Below are positions 39,619 through 48,951 of a DNA stretch of 64,000 nucleotides, one piece after another. Within the stretch, counting starts at the first letter, position 1. Each line of letters begins with the position of its first letter. The DNA is taken from NCBI RefSeq assembly GCF_018619435.1, contig NZ_JAHFZF010000023.1, positions 1 to 64,000 of the forward strand, read 5' to 3'. A program made the position numbers and the translations under genes. The notes under the pieces were generated by a model. That model had not been told where the DNA came from. It saw only the letters and a program-made list of their open reading frames with translations, and did not search any database. The DNA is from Rhodoferax sp. U11-2br. GTDB taxonomy: Bacteria > Pseudomonadota > Gammaproteobacteria > Burkholderiales > Burkholderiaceae_C.

Positions 39619-40529
39619 GATGATGTGGTCTCGGTCGGGTGCCGGGCCGCGTCCAGCGCACGGTCTGCCGACAGCAGCGCGGCCAGGCGCGGGAAAGCCT
39701 CCATTGCATTCTGGGTGGTGGCTGCTGCCAGGGCCTTCACGCTGATGCCACGCAAGGCGGCCAGTTCAGCGCCGATGCGCGGCAACTCGGCTGGGGAGTT
39801 GATGCCCTGGGGTTCACCTGCCGCACGCTGCTCGGCGGATTTGTAAAGCCAGCGCGGTGGCATGTCGGGGGCGTCAGTCTCCAGCACGATGGCCGTCAGC
39901 GGCAAATCGACCGCCAGGCTGCGCAGCTGTTTAGCCCGCTCATAGGTCACCGCGCCGCCAAAACCCACTCGCAAACCGAGCTGGATCAAGGCCTGGGCCT
40001 GCTGCAAGCTGCCGTTGAATGCATGCACCACACCGCGCCAGCGGCCACCCGGGCCGGCCACCTCACGCATCATTTTCAGAATCGGGTCCACCGCGCGGCG
40101 TGAATGCACCACCACCGGCAAATCGTACTTGCGCGCCAGCTTGAGCTGGGCCCGAAAGAAGTCCTGCTGGCGCTCGCGCATCGGGCTTTTGCACAACTCG
40201 GGCACAAAGAAGTCCAGCCCGATCTCGCCAATGGCCATCAGGCGCGGGTCCTCATGTTGCTGCTGCAAGGTGCTGGTTAAGCGTTCCAGCGCGTCCTCTG
40301 CGGCATAAGGCACGTTCATCGGCGTGATGCCCAGGCAGTAGCTGTCCAGGTGGCGGTAGGCCAGCGTGCGCACCGCCTCGAAGTTGTTGACGCAGATCGA
40401 GGGCAGCACACAGTGCGCTACACCATGTGTAGCAGCAAGCTCCCGTTGTTGCTGGGCTCCAGCCCCAAACTCACGTGCATCCAGGTGGCAATGGGTGTCG
40501 ATCCAGCGCATGGTGGGATGGGCTGGCAT
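39615..40529 (-). CDS. TatD family metal-dependent hydrolase
   Basis: Predicted 304 aa TIM-barrel amidohydrolase. Metal ligands are visible: WIDTHCHLDA (HxH), GEIGLDFF (Glu), VVVHSRRA (His), and ETDAPDMPPRW (Asp). TatD-type enzymes are Mg-dependent 3'-5' exonucleases or deoxyribonucleases. The ATG at 40529 overlaps the hemerythrin-like gene's stop; the ATG at 40511 (MRWIDTHCH) is an equally possible start. First of the three-gene nuclease/CoA-binding run. Confidence 0.9.
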   Translation of the reverse strand: MPAHPTMRWIDTHCHLDAREFGAGAQQQRELAATHGVAHCVLPSICVNNFEAVRTLAYRHLDSYCLGITPMNVPYAAEDALERLTSTLQQQHEDPRLMAIGEIGLDFFVPELCKSPMRERQQDFFRAQLKLARKYDLPVVVHSRRAVDPILKMMREVAGPGGRWRGVVHAFNGSLQQAQALIQLGLRVGFGGAVTYERAKQLRSLAVDLPLTAIVLETDAPDMPPRWLYKSAEQRAAGEPQGINSPAELPRIGAELAALRGISVKALAAATTQNAMEAFPRLAALLSADRALDAARHPTETTSS

Positions 40530-40912
40530 CAGGCCCAGGCAGCCAGGTAATGGGCCAGTTCGGCGTCCTGGTTGACCACGTGGCGGTGTGCCCAGTCGGT
40601 GGTCACCCCCACAATGGCTTTTTTGTTCATGTGGCCCTTGCCCACGTCCATGCTGCGGTCACGCAGGCGGGCCAGCAGATTCTGGTGGTCCTGGGCATGG
40701 GCCTGCGCGCCAGGGAAGTTGACCTGGGCCATCAGCGCCTCTTCCAGTTCAAACTGGGTTTGCATGTGTTTGAACAGGCTCACGATCATGGGCCGCAGGG
40801 TCATCCAGTCGTCCGAACTGGCGATCTGGCTGGACAGCTCAAACAGCGCCTTTTGCGAGGCGTCAATATCGGCGTTACCGATCTTGTATTTCTCTTGCCA
40901 TTCCATGTTCAT
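40529..40912 (-). CDS. Hemerythrin-like protein missing two iron ligands
   Basis: Predicted 127 aa four-helix bundle aligned to bacteriohemerythrin: WQEKYKIGNADID at the N-terminus, FELEEALM in helix B, HAQDHQNLLARL in helix C and WAHRHVVNQD in helix D. The Glu of helix B, both His of helix C, and the His and Asp of helix D are retained. The helix A His (normally in DxQHK) is replaced, reading DASQK, and the helix B His (normally HFxxEE) is Gln, reading QFELEE. The di-iron oxygen site is therefore probably incomplete. ATG 40912 chosen. Directly upstream of tatD. Confidence 0.82.
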   Translation of the reverse strand: MNMEWQEKYKIGNADIDASQKALFELSSQIASSDDWMTLRPMIVSLFKHMQTQFELEEALMAQVNFPGAQAHAQDHQNLLARLRDRSMDVGKGHMNKKAIVGVTTDWAHRHVVNQDAELAHYLAAWA

Positions 40913-40944
40913 ACCTGCTGCTCCAACTGTAAAGAAGTCCACCG

Positions 40945-41742
40945 TCACACACCGGCAGGCGCCAGCTCAGCCTCGGCCAGACGACCCTGCACCAGGGTCA
41001 GTTGGCGGCTACAGCGTGCGGCCAAAGCCACATCATGGGTGACCACCACAAAGGCCGTGCCCTGGGTGCGCGCCAGCTCCAGCATCAGGTCAAACACACC
41101 ATGCGCGGTGTTGCGGTCCAGGTTGCCGGTCGGCTCGTCTGCCAGCACACAGGCGGGCTGGGTCACCAGGGCGCGGGCGATGGCCACCCGTTGACGCTCC
41201 CCCCCAGACAACTCGCTGGGCCGATGCGCCAGCCGGTCGCTCAAGCCCACATCGGCCAGCATTTTCGCGGCAATCTGCGCAGCCTGCGCCCGGTCTGAGC
41301 GCCGAATCCACAAAGGCATGGCGACATTGTCCTGGGCACTGAACTCGGCCAGCAGGTGGTGGAATTGGTAGACAAAACCCAGATGCTGGTTGCGCAAACG
41401 GCCCTGCTGCGCCGCATTTTGCTGCGCCAGGTCTTGCCCGAGCAGCGCCACCGAGCCGCTGCTGGGCGCATCCAAGCCGCCCAACAGGTGCAACAAAGTG
41501 CTTTTGCCCGAGCCAGAGGCGCCCACAATCGCCAGCGTTTCACCGGCCGACACATCCAGGTCGACACCTTGCAACACCGTCACATCGAGCCGTCCTTCGG
41601 TAAACCGTTTGGTCAGGCCACGGGCACTGAGCACAAGTTTTGAAGGGGCAGTTGTTTCGCCGCCGGGCCGCCCCAAGGCGAAACGCGCCCCCTCGGGGGG
41701 CAGGGAGGACACGTCAGTGCCGAGCGTGGGGGTTCTATTCAT
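40945..41742 (-). CDS. lolD: Lipoprotein-releasing system ATP-binding protein LolD
   Basis: Predicted 265 aa ABC ATPase that powers release of lipoproteins from the inner membrane to LolA. Walker [22 protein letters not shown]-loop FVYQFHHLL, signature [15 protein letters not shown], Walker [13 protein letters not shown] and the switch VVVTHD are all present. It is ~35 residues longer at the N-terminus than usual LolD. That extension (from the ATG overlapping the lolC stop to about residue 35) is encoded by a GC-rich family-wide intergenic repeat, so the true start may instead be the GTG of [11 protein letters not shown] near 41633. Confidence 0.93.
   Translation of the reverse strand: MNRTPTLGTDVSSLPPEGARFALGRPGGETTAPSKLVLSARGLTKRFTEGRLDVTVLQGVDLDVSAGETLAIVGASGSGKSTLLHLLGGLDAPSSGSVALLGQDLAQQNAAQQGRLRNQHLGFVYQFHHLLAEFSAQDNVAMPLWIRRSDRAQAAQIAAKMLADVGLSDRLAHRPSELSGGERQRVAIARALVTQPACVLADEPTGNLDRNTAHGVFDLMLELARTQGTAFVVVTHDVALAARCSRQLTLVQGRLAEAELAPAGV
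41661..41733 (-). repeat. GC-rich Comamonadaceae-type repeat in the lolC-lolD junction
   Basis: Contains the palindrome GCCCCCTCGGGGGGC and, on the minus strand, CCCCCACGCTCGGCACTGA. Very similar sequences occur between genes in many Comamonadaceae, from memory. Here it lies within the predicted lolD 5' coding sequence. Confidence 0.55.
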
Positions 41743-42991
41743 AACGCAGCGCCTCGGCGGGGTTCACTCGGCTGGCGCGCCAGCTTGGGTAGAGTGTGGC
41801 GGCAAAGGCCAGCACCAAAGAGATCAAGGCAATCGGCAGGATGTCACCCTGCTGCGGCTCGCTCGGCATGCGGCTGATCAAATACACATCGCGCGGCAAA
41901 AAGGTGGTGTGTAACAGCTGCTCAATCGCGGGCACGATCACATCGATGTTGAACGCGACCGCCAGGCCCAGCGCCAGGCCACCCAGGGTGCCAATCACCC
42001 CCACCATCGCGCCCTGCACCACAAAAATGCCCATGATGCTGGCCGGACTCGCACCCAGCGTGCGCAGGATGGCGATGTCGGCACGTTTGTCGGTGACTGT
42101 CATTACCAGGGTGCTGACCAGATTGAAGGCCGCCACGGCTACGATCAGCGTGAGGATGATGAACATCATGCGTTTCTCCAGCTGCACCGCGGCAAACCAG
42201 GTGCGGTTCTGGCGCGTCCAGTCGCGGATCAGCAGGTTGTCGGTCATCGTGCCGGCCAGTTCGGCGGCCACGGTGCGGGCCTGGTGCAGGTCTTTCAGGC
42301 GCACGCGCACGCCGGTCGGGCCTTCCAGACGAAAGACGCGCTGGGCGTCTTCGATGTGCATCAGCGCCAGCGTCGAGTCATATTCATAGTGGCCCGAGTC
42401 AAAGGTGCCCACCACCGTCATCTGTTTCAGGCGCGGCACCACACCGGCCGGTGTGACTTGGCCGCTGGGCGACACCAGCGTGACCTTGTCACCGGGCTGC
42501 ACACCGAGCGAGCGGGCCAGTTCACCACCGAGCACCAGGCCAAACTCACCCGGCACCAGGCGCGCCAGGGCGGCGTCTTTCAAATCCACCGCGAGGTCGG
42601 TGACATCGGGTTCGCGGGCCGGGTCAATGCCGCGCACCAAGGTACCTTTCATGTCCTCACCCCTTGCCAGCAAAGCCTGGGTAGCTATAAAAGGTGCAGC
42701 ACCAATGACTTGCGGATTGGCCCGGACCTCGGCCAGGGTGCGCGCCACATCGGGCAGGGCTTCACCGTTCGGCGCAAAAATTTCGATGTGAGACACCACC
42801 GCCAGCATGCGGTCGCGCACTTCTTTCTGGAAGCCATTCATCACGCTCAGCACAATGATCAGCGCCGCCACACCGAGCGCAATGCCCAACATGGACACAC
42901 CGGAGATGAAGGAAATGAACCCGTTGCGCCGGGTGGCGCGGCCAGCGCGGGTGTAGCGCCAGCCCAGGGTAAGTTCAAAAGGAATAGGCAT
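41735..42991 (-). CDS. lolC: Lipoprotein-releasing ABC transporter permease (LolC/E type)
   Basis: Predicted 418 aa inner-membrane permease with TM1 near residue 25 ([20 protein letters not shown]), a periplasmic domain (about 50-255), and three C-terminal helices ([51 protein letters not shown]). The N-terminal [11 protein letters not shown] and the C-terminal [12 protein letters not shown] are LolC/LolE signatures. A single permease gene is followed by lolD, as in organisms with a homodimeric LolF-type arrangement. Start at ATG 42991, with the frame upstream running into the divergent gene's promoter region. Confidence 0.93.
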   Translation of the reverse strand: MPIPFELTLGWRYTRAGRATRRNGFISFISGVSMLGIALGVAALIIVLSVMNGFQKEVRDRMLAVVSHIEIFAPNGEALPDVARTLAEVRANPQVIGAAPFIATQALLARGEDMKGTLVRGIDPAREPDVTDLAVDLKDAALARLVPGEFGLVLGGELARSLGVQPGDKVTLVSPSGQVTPAGVVPRLKQMTVVGTFDSGHYEYDSTLALMHIEDAQRVFRLEGPTGVRVRLKDLHQARTVAAELAGTMTDNLLIRDWTRQNRTWFAAVQLEKRMMFIILTLIVAVAAFNLVSTLVMTVTDKRADIAILRTLGASPASIMGIFVVQGAMVGVIGTLGGLALGLAVAFNIDVIVPAIEQLLHTTFLPRDVYLISRMPSEPQQGDILPIALISLVLAFAATLYPSWRASRVNPAEALRYE

Positions 42992-43057
42992 CAGGTCAGG
43001 GCAGTTGCGGCGGGGTGCCGCCAAGTCAGGGCGCGATTATCCGGGACAATGCGCGCC

Positions 43058-44005
43058 ATGCACCTGATCATTCCTTTTGCCGCCAGTGCTTCGCAGGGTT
43101 TTGCGGACGCCCTGGCCAAGTTGCAGCTGCCGATGTTGCAGAAACTGCTGGCCCGCCTGAGCCCCCTGCCTGCCGACATCGGCGAGGAACGCAGCCTGTC
43201 CCCGCCCCACGAACGCGCCCTGGCAGCGGCCCTGGGCCTGCCAGTGGTTGACGGCAAGATCCCCCTGGCAGCCTTACACGCCCAGCAGACCTGCCACAGC
43301 GCGGCACCCCACAGCGCCTGGGCGTTTATCAGCCTGTGCCACTGGCAGGTCAACACCGGTCATGTGGCGATGAGCCCGTTGCCACCCCCTGCGCTGTCGC
43401 CCACGCAGTCGGACGCGCTGCTGGCCGCCATGCAGCCGTATTTTGAAGAAGATGGCATCCGGCTGTACGCCGACCAGCCCGGGCGCTGGCTGGCGCAGGG
43501 CGAGGTGTTTGCCGAACTGGCCACCGCCTCACCCGACCGTGTGGTGGGCCGCAATCTGGCCGACTGGATGAACAACACCCCCCAGGCCGCCACCCTGCGC
43601 CGTTTGCAAAACGAGATGCAGATGCTGCTCTACACCCACCCGGTCAACGACGCACGCGACACCATGAACCTGCCCACGGTGAACTCGTTCTGGATCCACG
43701 GCAGCGGCGCTTTGCCGGTGGGATATCAGCCACCTGCGGCCAGTGAGCGCCCGGTATTGATCCCGAACCTGCGTGAACCGGCCCTGGCGGACAACTGGTC
43801 TGACTGGCTACAAGCTTGGCAGGCGCTGGACGCGGGCGAGATCCAGGCGCTGTTGCAGGCCACGGCCACGCGCCAGCCAGTGCGCCTAACCCTGTGTGGT
43901 GAACGCAGCAGCCGCAGCTGGCACATCCAGCCGCAGCCGGTGTGGCACAAGCTCAAAAGCTTTTTAGGCCCCAAGCCCTTATCAGAGCTCATTGGTACGC
44001 TATGA
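43058..44005 (+). CDS. Phosphoglycerate mutase-like/conserved betaproteobacterial protein
   Basis: Predicted 315 aa. It begins HLIIPFAASASQGFADALAK and has THPVNDARDTMNLPTVNSFW followed by IHGSGALP in the centre, which is conserved in a betaproteobacterial family often labelled phosphoglycerate mutase. I see no clear catalytic His/Arg or alkaline-phosphatase-like metal motif, so the enzyme name is doubtful. ATG 43058 chosen; ATG 43049 is also in frame. It overlaps recJ by 4 bp. The 3' ~40 bases look like a degenerate reverse copy of the palindromic repeat. Its partner recJ suggests co-expression only. Confidence 0.7.
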   Translation: MHLIIPFAASASQGFADALAKLQLPMLQKLLARLSPLPADIGEERSLSPPHERALAAALGLPVVDGKIPLAALHAQQTCHSAAPHSAWAFISLCHWQVNTGHVAMSPLPPPALSPTQSDALLAAMQPYFEEDGIRLYADQPGRWLAQGEVFAELATASPDRVVGRNLADWMNNTPQAATLRRLQNEMQMLLYTHPVNDARDTMNLPTVNSFWIHGSGALPVGYQPPAASERPVLIPNLREPALADNWSDWLQAWQALDAGEIQALLQATATRQPVRLTLCGERSSRSWHIQPQPVWHKLKSFLGPKPLSELIGTL

Positions 44006-44012
44006 AAATCAC
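43965..44012 (-). repeat. Possible degenerate palindromic repeat across the recJ start
   Basis: TTTTTAGGCCCCAAGCCCTT followed by ATCAGAGCTC and CGCTATGAAAAT aligns with the reverse orientation of the 45 bp family (compare copy 13). It contains the recJ ATG. Confidence 0.4.
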
Positions 44013-45726
44013 AGTCAGGGATGCACCACCGCGCCAGATCTGGGCGCTGGAAAAGGCGGGCATCCACCCGCTGCTGGCACAGTTGTATGCGGCAAGGGGT
44101 GTGCTGGACCCGTCCGAACTGGACGCCGCCTTGACCTACCTGCTACCCCCCACCACGATGCAAGGCACAGCCGATGCCGCGCGCCTGCTGGCCGACGCCA
44201 TGGCACAGGACAAAAAACTCTGCATCGTGGCCGACTACGACTGCGACGGCGCCACCGCCTGCGCGGTTGCCATCCGTGGCCTGCGCCTGCTGGGCGCCCA
44301 ACATGTGGACTACATCGTGCCCGACCGGGTGCAGGACGGCTATGGCCTGACCCCACCGATCTCACAACGGGTCAAGGCCAGCGGCGCCGATGTGCTGATC
44401 ACGGTCGACAACGGTATTGCCAGTTTTGACGGCGTCGCCACCGCACGCGCCCTGGGCCTGCAGGTGTTGGTGACCGACCACCACCTGTGCGCCAGTGTGG
44501 ACGGCCAGATCACCCTGCCCGACGCCGATGTGATCGTCAACCCGAACCAGCCCGGCTGCGGCTTCGAGAGCAAGTCCATCGCCGGGGTCGGTGTGATGTT
44601 TTATGTGCTGCTGGCTTTGCGCGCCGAGCTGCGCACACGCGGGCTGTTGGAAGGCACCGGCCCGCGCCTGGACACCCTGCTGCCACTGGTGGCGCTGGGC
44701 ACGGTGGCCGACGTGGTGAAACTCGACGCCAACAACCGCCGCCTCGTGGCTCAAGGCTTAAAACGGGTGCGAGCCCTTGCCATGCCTGCCGGACTTGCTT
44801 CACTTTTTACAGCAGCCTCACGTGACGCGGCAGCCGCCACCACCTTTGATTTCGGCTTCGCCCTGGGTCCACGCATCAACGCCGCCGGGCGCCTGTCGGA
44901 CATGACGCTGGGCATTGAATGCCTGCTGACCGACGACGCCAACCGCGCGCTGGAACTGGCCAAGACCCTGGACAACATCAACCGCGAACGCCGCGAGATC
45001 GAGGGCAACATGCGCGAACAGGCGCTGCTGGTGGCCGAGTCGCTGTTTGAAGAAGCCGCCGAGGCGCCACCCGCCATCTGCGTGTTTGACCCCGACTTTC
45101 ACGAAGGTGTGGTCGGCATCGTGGCCTCACGCCTCAAAGACAAGTTGCACCGCCCGGCTTTTGTGTTTGCGCCCAGCGGCGCCACCGGTCACGGCCATGA
45201 ACTCAAAGGCTCGGGCCGCTCGATCCCGGGCTTTCACCTGCGCGACGCACTCGATCTGGTGGCCAAACGCCACCCCGGTGTGTTGCTGCGTTTTGGTGGC
45301 CACGCGATGGCGGCGGGCTGCACCATCGCCGAGGAACATTTCGAAGTGTTCGAGCAAGGCTTGGCCCAGGTGGCACAAGAGTGGCTCTCTGCCGCCACCC
45401 TGATGCGCCGCATCGACACAGACGGCCCGCTCAAACCCGAGTACCGCCGCGTGGACCTGGTCGATGCACTGCACCACGAGGTCTGGGGCCAGGGTTTTGC
45501 CGCACCCACCTTCAGCGAAGAGGTTGAGGTGGTGTCGCAACGCCTGGTGGCCGAGAAACACCTGTCGCTCAAGCTCAAACACCGTGGCGATCCGGTCGAC
45601 GGCATCTGGTTTGGCCACACCGAACCGCTGCCAGCCCGCGTCAAGCTGGCGTTCCGGCTCGATGCCGACAGCTGGCGCGGTGAACGCAAGGTGCGTTTTC
45701 TGGTGGAGGCGGCTGAGTTGCTCTGA
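44002..45726 (+). CDS. recJ: Single-stranded-DNA-specific exonuclease RecJ
   Basis: Predicted 574 aa, normal RecJ length. 5'-3' ssDNA exonuclease of recombination and mismatch repair. DHH-family motifs: IVADYDCDGATACAV (motif I), ITVDNGIAS (II), VTDHHLC (III), GVGVMFY, and VALGTVADVVKLDANNR (IV). The DHHA1 domain shows GRSIPGFHLRDAL and RFGGHAMAAGCTI, followed by the OB-fold C-terminus. The start overlaps the preceding stop (TATGA). Confidence 0.97.
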   Translation: MKITVRDAPPRQIWALEKAGIHPLLAQLYAARGVLDPSELDAALTYLLPPTTMQGTADAARLLADAMAQDKKLCIVADYDCDGATACAVAIRGLRLLGAQHVDYIVPDRVQDGYGLTPPISQRVKASGADVLITVDNGIASFDGVATARALGLQVLVTDHHLCASVDGQITLPDADVIVNPNQPGCGFESKSIAGVGVMFYVLLALRAELRTRGLLEGTGPRLDTLLPLVALGTVADVVKLDANNRRLVAQGLKRVRALAMPAGLASLFTAASRDAAAATTFDFGFALGPRINAAGRLSDMTLGIECLLTDDANRALELAKTLDNINRERREIEGNMREQALLVAESLFEEAAEAPPAICVFDPDFHEGVVGIVASRLKDKLHRPAFVFAPSGATGHGHELKGSGRSIPGFHLRDALDLVAKRHPGVLLRFGGHAMAAGCTIAEEHFEVFEQGLAQVAQEWLSAATLMRRIDTDGPLKPEYRRVDLVDALHHEVWGQGFAAPTFSEEVEVVSQRLVAEKHLSLKLKHRGDPVDGIWFGHTEPLPARVKLAFRLDADSWRGERKVRFLVEAAELL

Positions 45727-45831
45727 GACCTTTGGCTTGATGCGCTGATGACAAGCCGCCGCCCGAACACTACAGTAGGGCTGATTTATGGATGGCCGCT
45801 CGACGGGGTGATAGCTGCCTAAAATGAGCCG

Positions 45832-46713
45832 ATGAGCCCCACCCTGAACGCTGACCTGCATTGCCATTCGGTGATCTCCGACGGTACCCTGACCCCCGAG
45901 GAACTGGCCCAGCGTGCCAAGGACAAAGGGGTTGAACTGTGGGCGCTGACCGACCACGACGAGATTGGCGGCGTGGCCCGGGCCGCCGCCGCCGCCGCCG
46001 CGCTGGGGCTGAACTACCTGACCGGTGTGGAAATCTCGGTGAGTTTTTTGAACCAGACGGTGCACATTGTGGGGCTGGGTTTTGATGCCAACAACACCGC
46101 CTTGCGCGAGGGCCTGGCGCAAACCCGTGGTGGGCGTGGCCAACGCGCGCACGCCATGGCCGACGACCTGGCCCGTGTGGGCATCCACGGCAGCTTTGAA
46201 GGGGCCCTGAAATACGCGGGCAACCACGACCTGATTTCACGCACCCACTTTGCCCGTTTTCTGGTGGAGACCGGTGTCTGCAAGGACACCTACGAGGTGT
46301 TTCGCAAGTATCTGACCGAAGGCAAGCCCGGTTATGTGGCACATCGCTGGGCCACCCTCCGAGAGGCGGTGACCTGGATTCGGGACGCCGGCGGGTTGGC
46401 GGTGATCGCCCACCCGGCGCGTTACAAGTTCAGCGCGAACGAAGAGTTTGCGTTGTTCACTGAGTTCAAGGGTTTGGGTGGCCAGGGGGTTGAGGTGGTC
46501 ACTGGCAGCCATTCCGCCGCCGACAGCGTGACCTACACCGATGTGGCGCTGGAGTTTGACCTGGCAGCCTCACGCGGCAGCGATTTTCACAGCCCGACTG
46601 AGAGCCGCACCGACCTGGGTGAGCTGCCCGCCCTGCCCGAACAACTCACCCCGATCTGGACGCTGTTGCAGCACCAGATTCAAAAAGCCCCGCAGGGACT
46701 CATGCCTACATGA
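45832..46713 (+). CDS. PHP domain phosphoesterase (RNase AM/YciV-like)
   Basis: Predicted 293 aa PHP-fold enzyme. Metal-binding motifs: DLHCHSVISDGTLTP (I), LTDHDEIGG (II), the GVEIS Glu, VIAHPARYKF (III) and SRGSDFHSP (IV). The YciV group removes phosphate from 3',5'-nucleoside bisphosphates and trims RNA 5' ends. A GCC run at about 45974-46000 encodes a seven-Ala stretch (ARAAAAAAALG). The next gene begins before its stop (ATGA). Confidence 0.92.
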   Translation: MSPTLNADLHCHSVISDGTLTPEELAQRAKDKGVELWALTDHDEIGGVARAAAAAAALGLNYLTGVEISVSFLNQTVHIVGLGFDANNTALREGLAQTRGGRGQRAHAMADDLARVGIHGSFEGALKYAGNHDLISRTHFARFLVETGVCKDTYEVFRKYLTEGKPGYVAHRWATLREAVTWIRDAGGLAVIAHPARYKFSANEEFALFTEFKGLGGQGVEVVTGSHSAADSVTYTDVALEFDLAASRGSDFHSPTESRTDLGELPALPEQLTPIWTLLQHQIQKAPQGLMPT

Positions 46714-47594
46714 GCTTTTGGCGCAGCCGCCAGGGTGGCGGGATTTTGTTGATCATGGTCTCTACGCTGACGTTTGCGCTGGGCGACTCGGCCACACGCC
46801 ACGTGACCCAGGTCGCACCGGTGCTGATGTTGCTGTGGTTCCGTTATGCGTTCCAGACCGTCACCACCCTGCTGATGCGTTTTCCGGTGCAAAAAACCAG
46901 CCTGTTTATCACCCCCAACCCGAAGTTCCAGGCGTTGCGCGGCGGATTGTTGCTGACCACCAGTTTCTGCTCGTTTTATGGCTTGCAACACCTGCCGGTG
47001 GGAGAGTTCACCGCCATCGTGATGCTGTCACCGATGGTGGCCACCGCGATGGCAGCCATTGTGCTGAAAAACCATGTGGCGCATGTGCGCTGGCTGCTGA
47101 TGGCGGTGGGTCTGGTGGGGGTGCTGCTGGTGGTACGACCGGGTGGCCAGGTGTTTGGCTGGGCCCTGCTGTTCCCGCTGGTGCTGGTGGTGACCTATGC
47201 CTGGTTTCAGGTGCTCACCAGTCGCCTCAGTGGTGACGAAAACCCGTACACCACCCATTTTTACACCGGCTTGGTCGGTGCGGTGGTGATGTCCCCGGTG
47301 CTGCTGTGGAGCTGGGACACCCAGGCGCTGCTGGATCACTGGCCCTGGTATCTGGTGCTGGGTGCGACGGCCACTGCGGGCCACCTGATGCTGATCCGCG
47401 CCTTCAACCGCGCCAACGCGGTGGTGCTGTCACCCTACCTCTACACCCAGATTGCCTTCGCCATGCTGGCTGGCTGGGTGTTTTTCAACCACATGCCCGA
47501 TAGCCTGGCCTGGCTGGGCATTGCGGTGATTGCTGCCAGTGGCGTCGGCAATGCCATGCTGTCCGTGCGTGAGGCCACTCAGCAGCGACAATAG
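46710..47594 (+). CDS. DMT (EamA/RhaT) family transporter
   Basis: Predicted 294 aa inner-membrane protein with ten helices. Typical segments are GDSATRHVTQVAPVLMLLWF, FTAIVMLSPMVATAMAAIVL, WLLMAVGLVGVLLVVRPGG and the second-repeat GHLMLIRAFNRANAVVLSPY. This S-adenosylmethionine-/riboflavin-like DMT branch is often of unknown substrate. Translationally coupled to the PHP gene by a 4 bp overlap and 4 bp upstream of the YrdC-like gene, forming a three-gene run. Confidence 0.9.
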   Translation: MSFWRSRQGGGILLIMVSTLTFALGDSATRHVTQVAPVLMLLWFRYAFQTVTTLLMRFPVQKTSLFITPNPKFQALRGGLLLTTSFCSFYGLQHLPVGEFTAIVMLSPMVATAMAAIVLKNHVAHVRWLLMAVGLVGVLLVVRPGGQVFGWALLFPLVLVVTYAWFQVLTSRLSGDENPYTTHFYTGLVGAVVMSPVLLWSWDTQALLDHWPWYLVLGATATAGHLMLIRAFNRANAVVLSPYLYTQIAFAMLAGWVFFNHMPDSLAWLGIAVIAASGVGNAMLSVREATQQRQ

Positions 47595-47598
47595 GGCC

Positions 47599-48222
47599 AT
47601 GCCACAGCTTTTTGAACTCCATCCCGACAACCCGCAACCCCGTTTGCTCAAACAAGCCACGGCCCTGCTGGACAAAGGCGAGGTGCTCGCGGTGCCCACC
47701 GACTCCAGCTACGCATTGGTCTGCCATCTGGACGACAAGGCCGCTGCCGACAAGTTACGCCGCATCCGGGGGGTGGACGACAAACATCACCTGACCCTGC
47801 TGTGTCGCGACCTGTCCGAACTGGCCACCTACGCCCAGGTAGACAACACCCAATACCGCCTGCTCAAGGCCGCCACACCGGGCGCCTACACCTTCATCCT
47901 GCAGGCCACCAAAGAGGTGCCCCGCCGTCTGAGCCACCCGGCACGCAAGACGATTGGTCTGCGGGTGCCCGACCACAAAGTGCTGCAAGAGCTGCTAGCC
48001 CTTCATAACACGCCGCTTCTAGCTACTACATTAATAGCTCCCGGCGAGACCGAACCGCTCAACGATGCCACCGAGATCCGCGAGCGTTACCACGGCCGCA
48101 TTGCCGCCATCATCGACTCGGGCGCCTGCCCGCGTGAACCCACCACCGTGGTGGACCTGAGCGGCGCCGAGCCGGTGGTCATCCGCGAAGGCCGGGGCCC
48201 GCTGGCGCTGCTGGGGCTCTAG
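47599..48222 (+). CDS. L-threonylcarbamoyladenylate synthase-like (Sua5/YciO/YrdC)
   Basis: Predicted 207 aa YrdC-domain protein. Substrate-site segments are EVLAVPTDSSYALVCHLDD, RRIRGVDDKHHLTLLCRDL, RKTIGLRVPDHKVLQELL, and PTTVVDLSGAEPVVIREGRG. The KxR...SxN motif of true TsaC/Sua5 (bicarbonate/threonine binding) is modified here (RRIRGVDDKHHLTLL), closer to YciO. YciO-type enzymes have weak synthase activity and unknown function. The start ATG 47599 follows AGGGCC. Confidence 0.9.
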   Translation: MPQLFELHPDNPQPRLLKQATALLDKGEVLAVPTDSSYALVCHLDDKAAADKLRRIRGVDDKHHLTLLCRDLSELATYAQVDNTQYRLLKAATPGAYTFILQATKEVPRRLSHPARKTIGLRVPDHKVLQELLALHNTPLLATTLIAPGETEPLNDATEIRERYHGRIAAIIDSGACPREPTTVVDLSGAEPVVIREGRGPLALLGL

Positions 48223-48241
48223 ACCCACCCAACACCCTCTC

Positions 48242-48910
48242 ATGGACTTTGCGAATCTGATCCAAACCGTGGCGATCTACGCCATCCCGGTACTGCTGTC
48301 GATCACCCTGCACGAGGCCGCCCACGGTTACGCCGCGCGCCACTTTGGTGACAACACCGCCTACCTAGCCGGGCGCATCACGCTCAACCCCTTCAAACAC
48401 ATTGATCCAGTCGGCACCATCCTGATGCCGCTGATGCTGTACTTCGCCACATCCGGGGCTTTTTTGTTTGGCTACGCCAAGCCGGTGCCGGTGCGGTTTG
48501 GCAACCTGCGTCACCCCAAACAGGACATGGTCTGGGTGGCGTTGGCCGGGCCGGGCGCCAACTTTGTCCAGGCGCTGGCCTGGGGCGCGGTGTTTTACCT
48601 ATTGCAGGCAGCTGGTGTCAGCGAGCCGTTTTTCATCGAGATGGCACAAGGTGGCATCCTGGTCAACATCGTGATGTTTGCGTTCAACCTGTTTCCGCTG
48701 CCACCACTGGACGGTGGCCGTATCCTGGTTGGGCTGCTGCCGTATCGGCAGGCGGTGCTGGTGTCGCGGGTGGAGCCTTTTGGCTTTTTCATCGTCATGG
48801 CGCTGGTGCTGGCCGGTGTGGTCGGCAGCCTGTGGCTGCGCCCGCTGATGGGCATCACTTTTAAACTGATCAACTTGCTGCTGACACCGCTGGCCATGCT
48901 GGTGGGCTGA
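48242..48910 (+). CDS. Site-2 protease family (M50) membrane metalloprotease
   Basis: Predicted 222 aa with about five membrane helices. Zinc-binding HEAAH at residues 24-28 (SITLHEAAHGYAARHFG), and the third ligand in PLPPLDGGRILVGLLP near 160. FGYAKPVPVRFGNLRHPKQD is a hallmark of the short rhomboid-like M50 group next to trpS in many betaproteobacteria. It likely cleaves membrane-embedded substrates; none is known. 41 bp before trpS on the same strand. Confidence 0.93.
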   Translation: MDFANLIQTVAIYAIPVLLSITLHEAAHGYAARHFGDNTAYLAGRITLNPFKHIDPVGTILMPLMLYFATSGAFLFGYAKPVPVRFGNLRHPKQDMVWVALAGPGANFVQALAWGAVFYLLQAAGVSEPFFIEMAQGGILVNIVMFAFNLFPLPPLDGGRILVGLLPYRQAVLVSRVEPFGFFIVMALVLAGVVGSLWLRPLMGITFKLINLLLTPLAMLVG

Positions 48911-48951
48911 TCGTCCTTTTCTTTTTTTATTGTTGTGACTGACGTTTTTTC

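Noticed and set aside
42675..42705. TAGCTATAAAAGG in lolC resembling the dispersed repeat
   Set aside because: Match limited to about 13 bases with no palindromic core.
45974..46000. GCC triplet run in the PHP gene
   Set aside because: Short imperfect run encoding Ala in a helix; too short and mixed to suggest instability.
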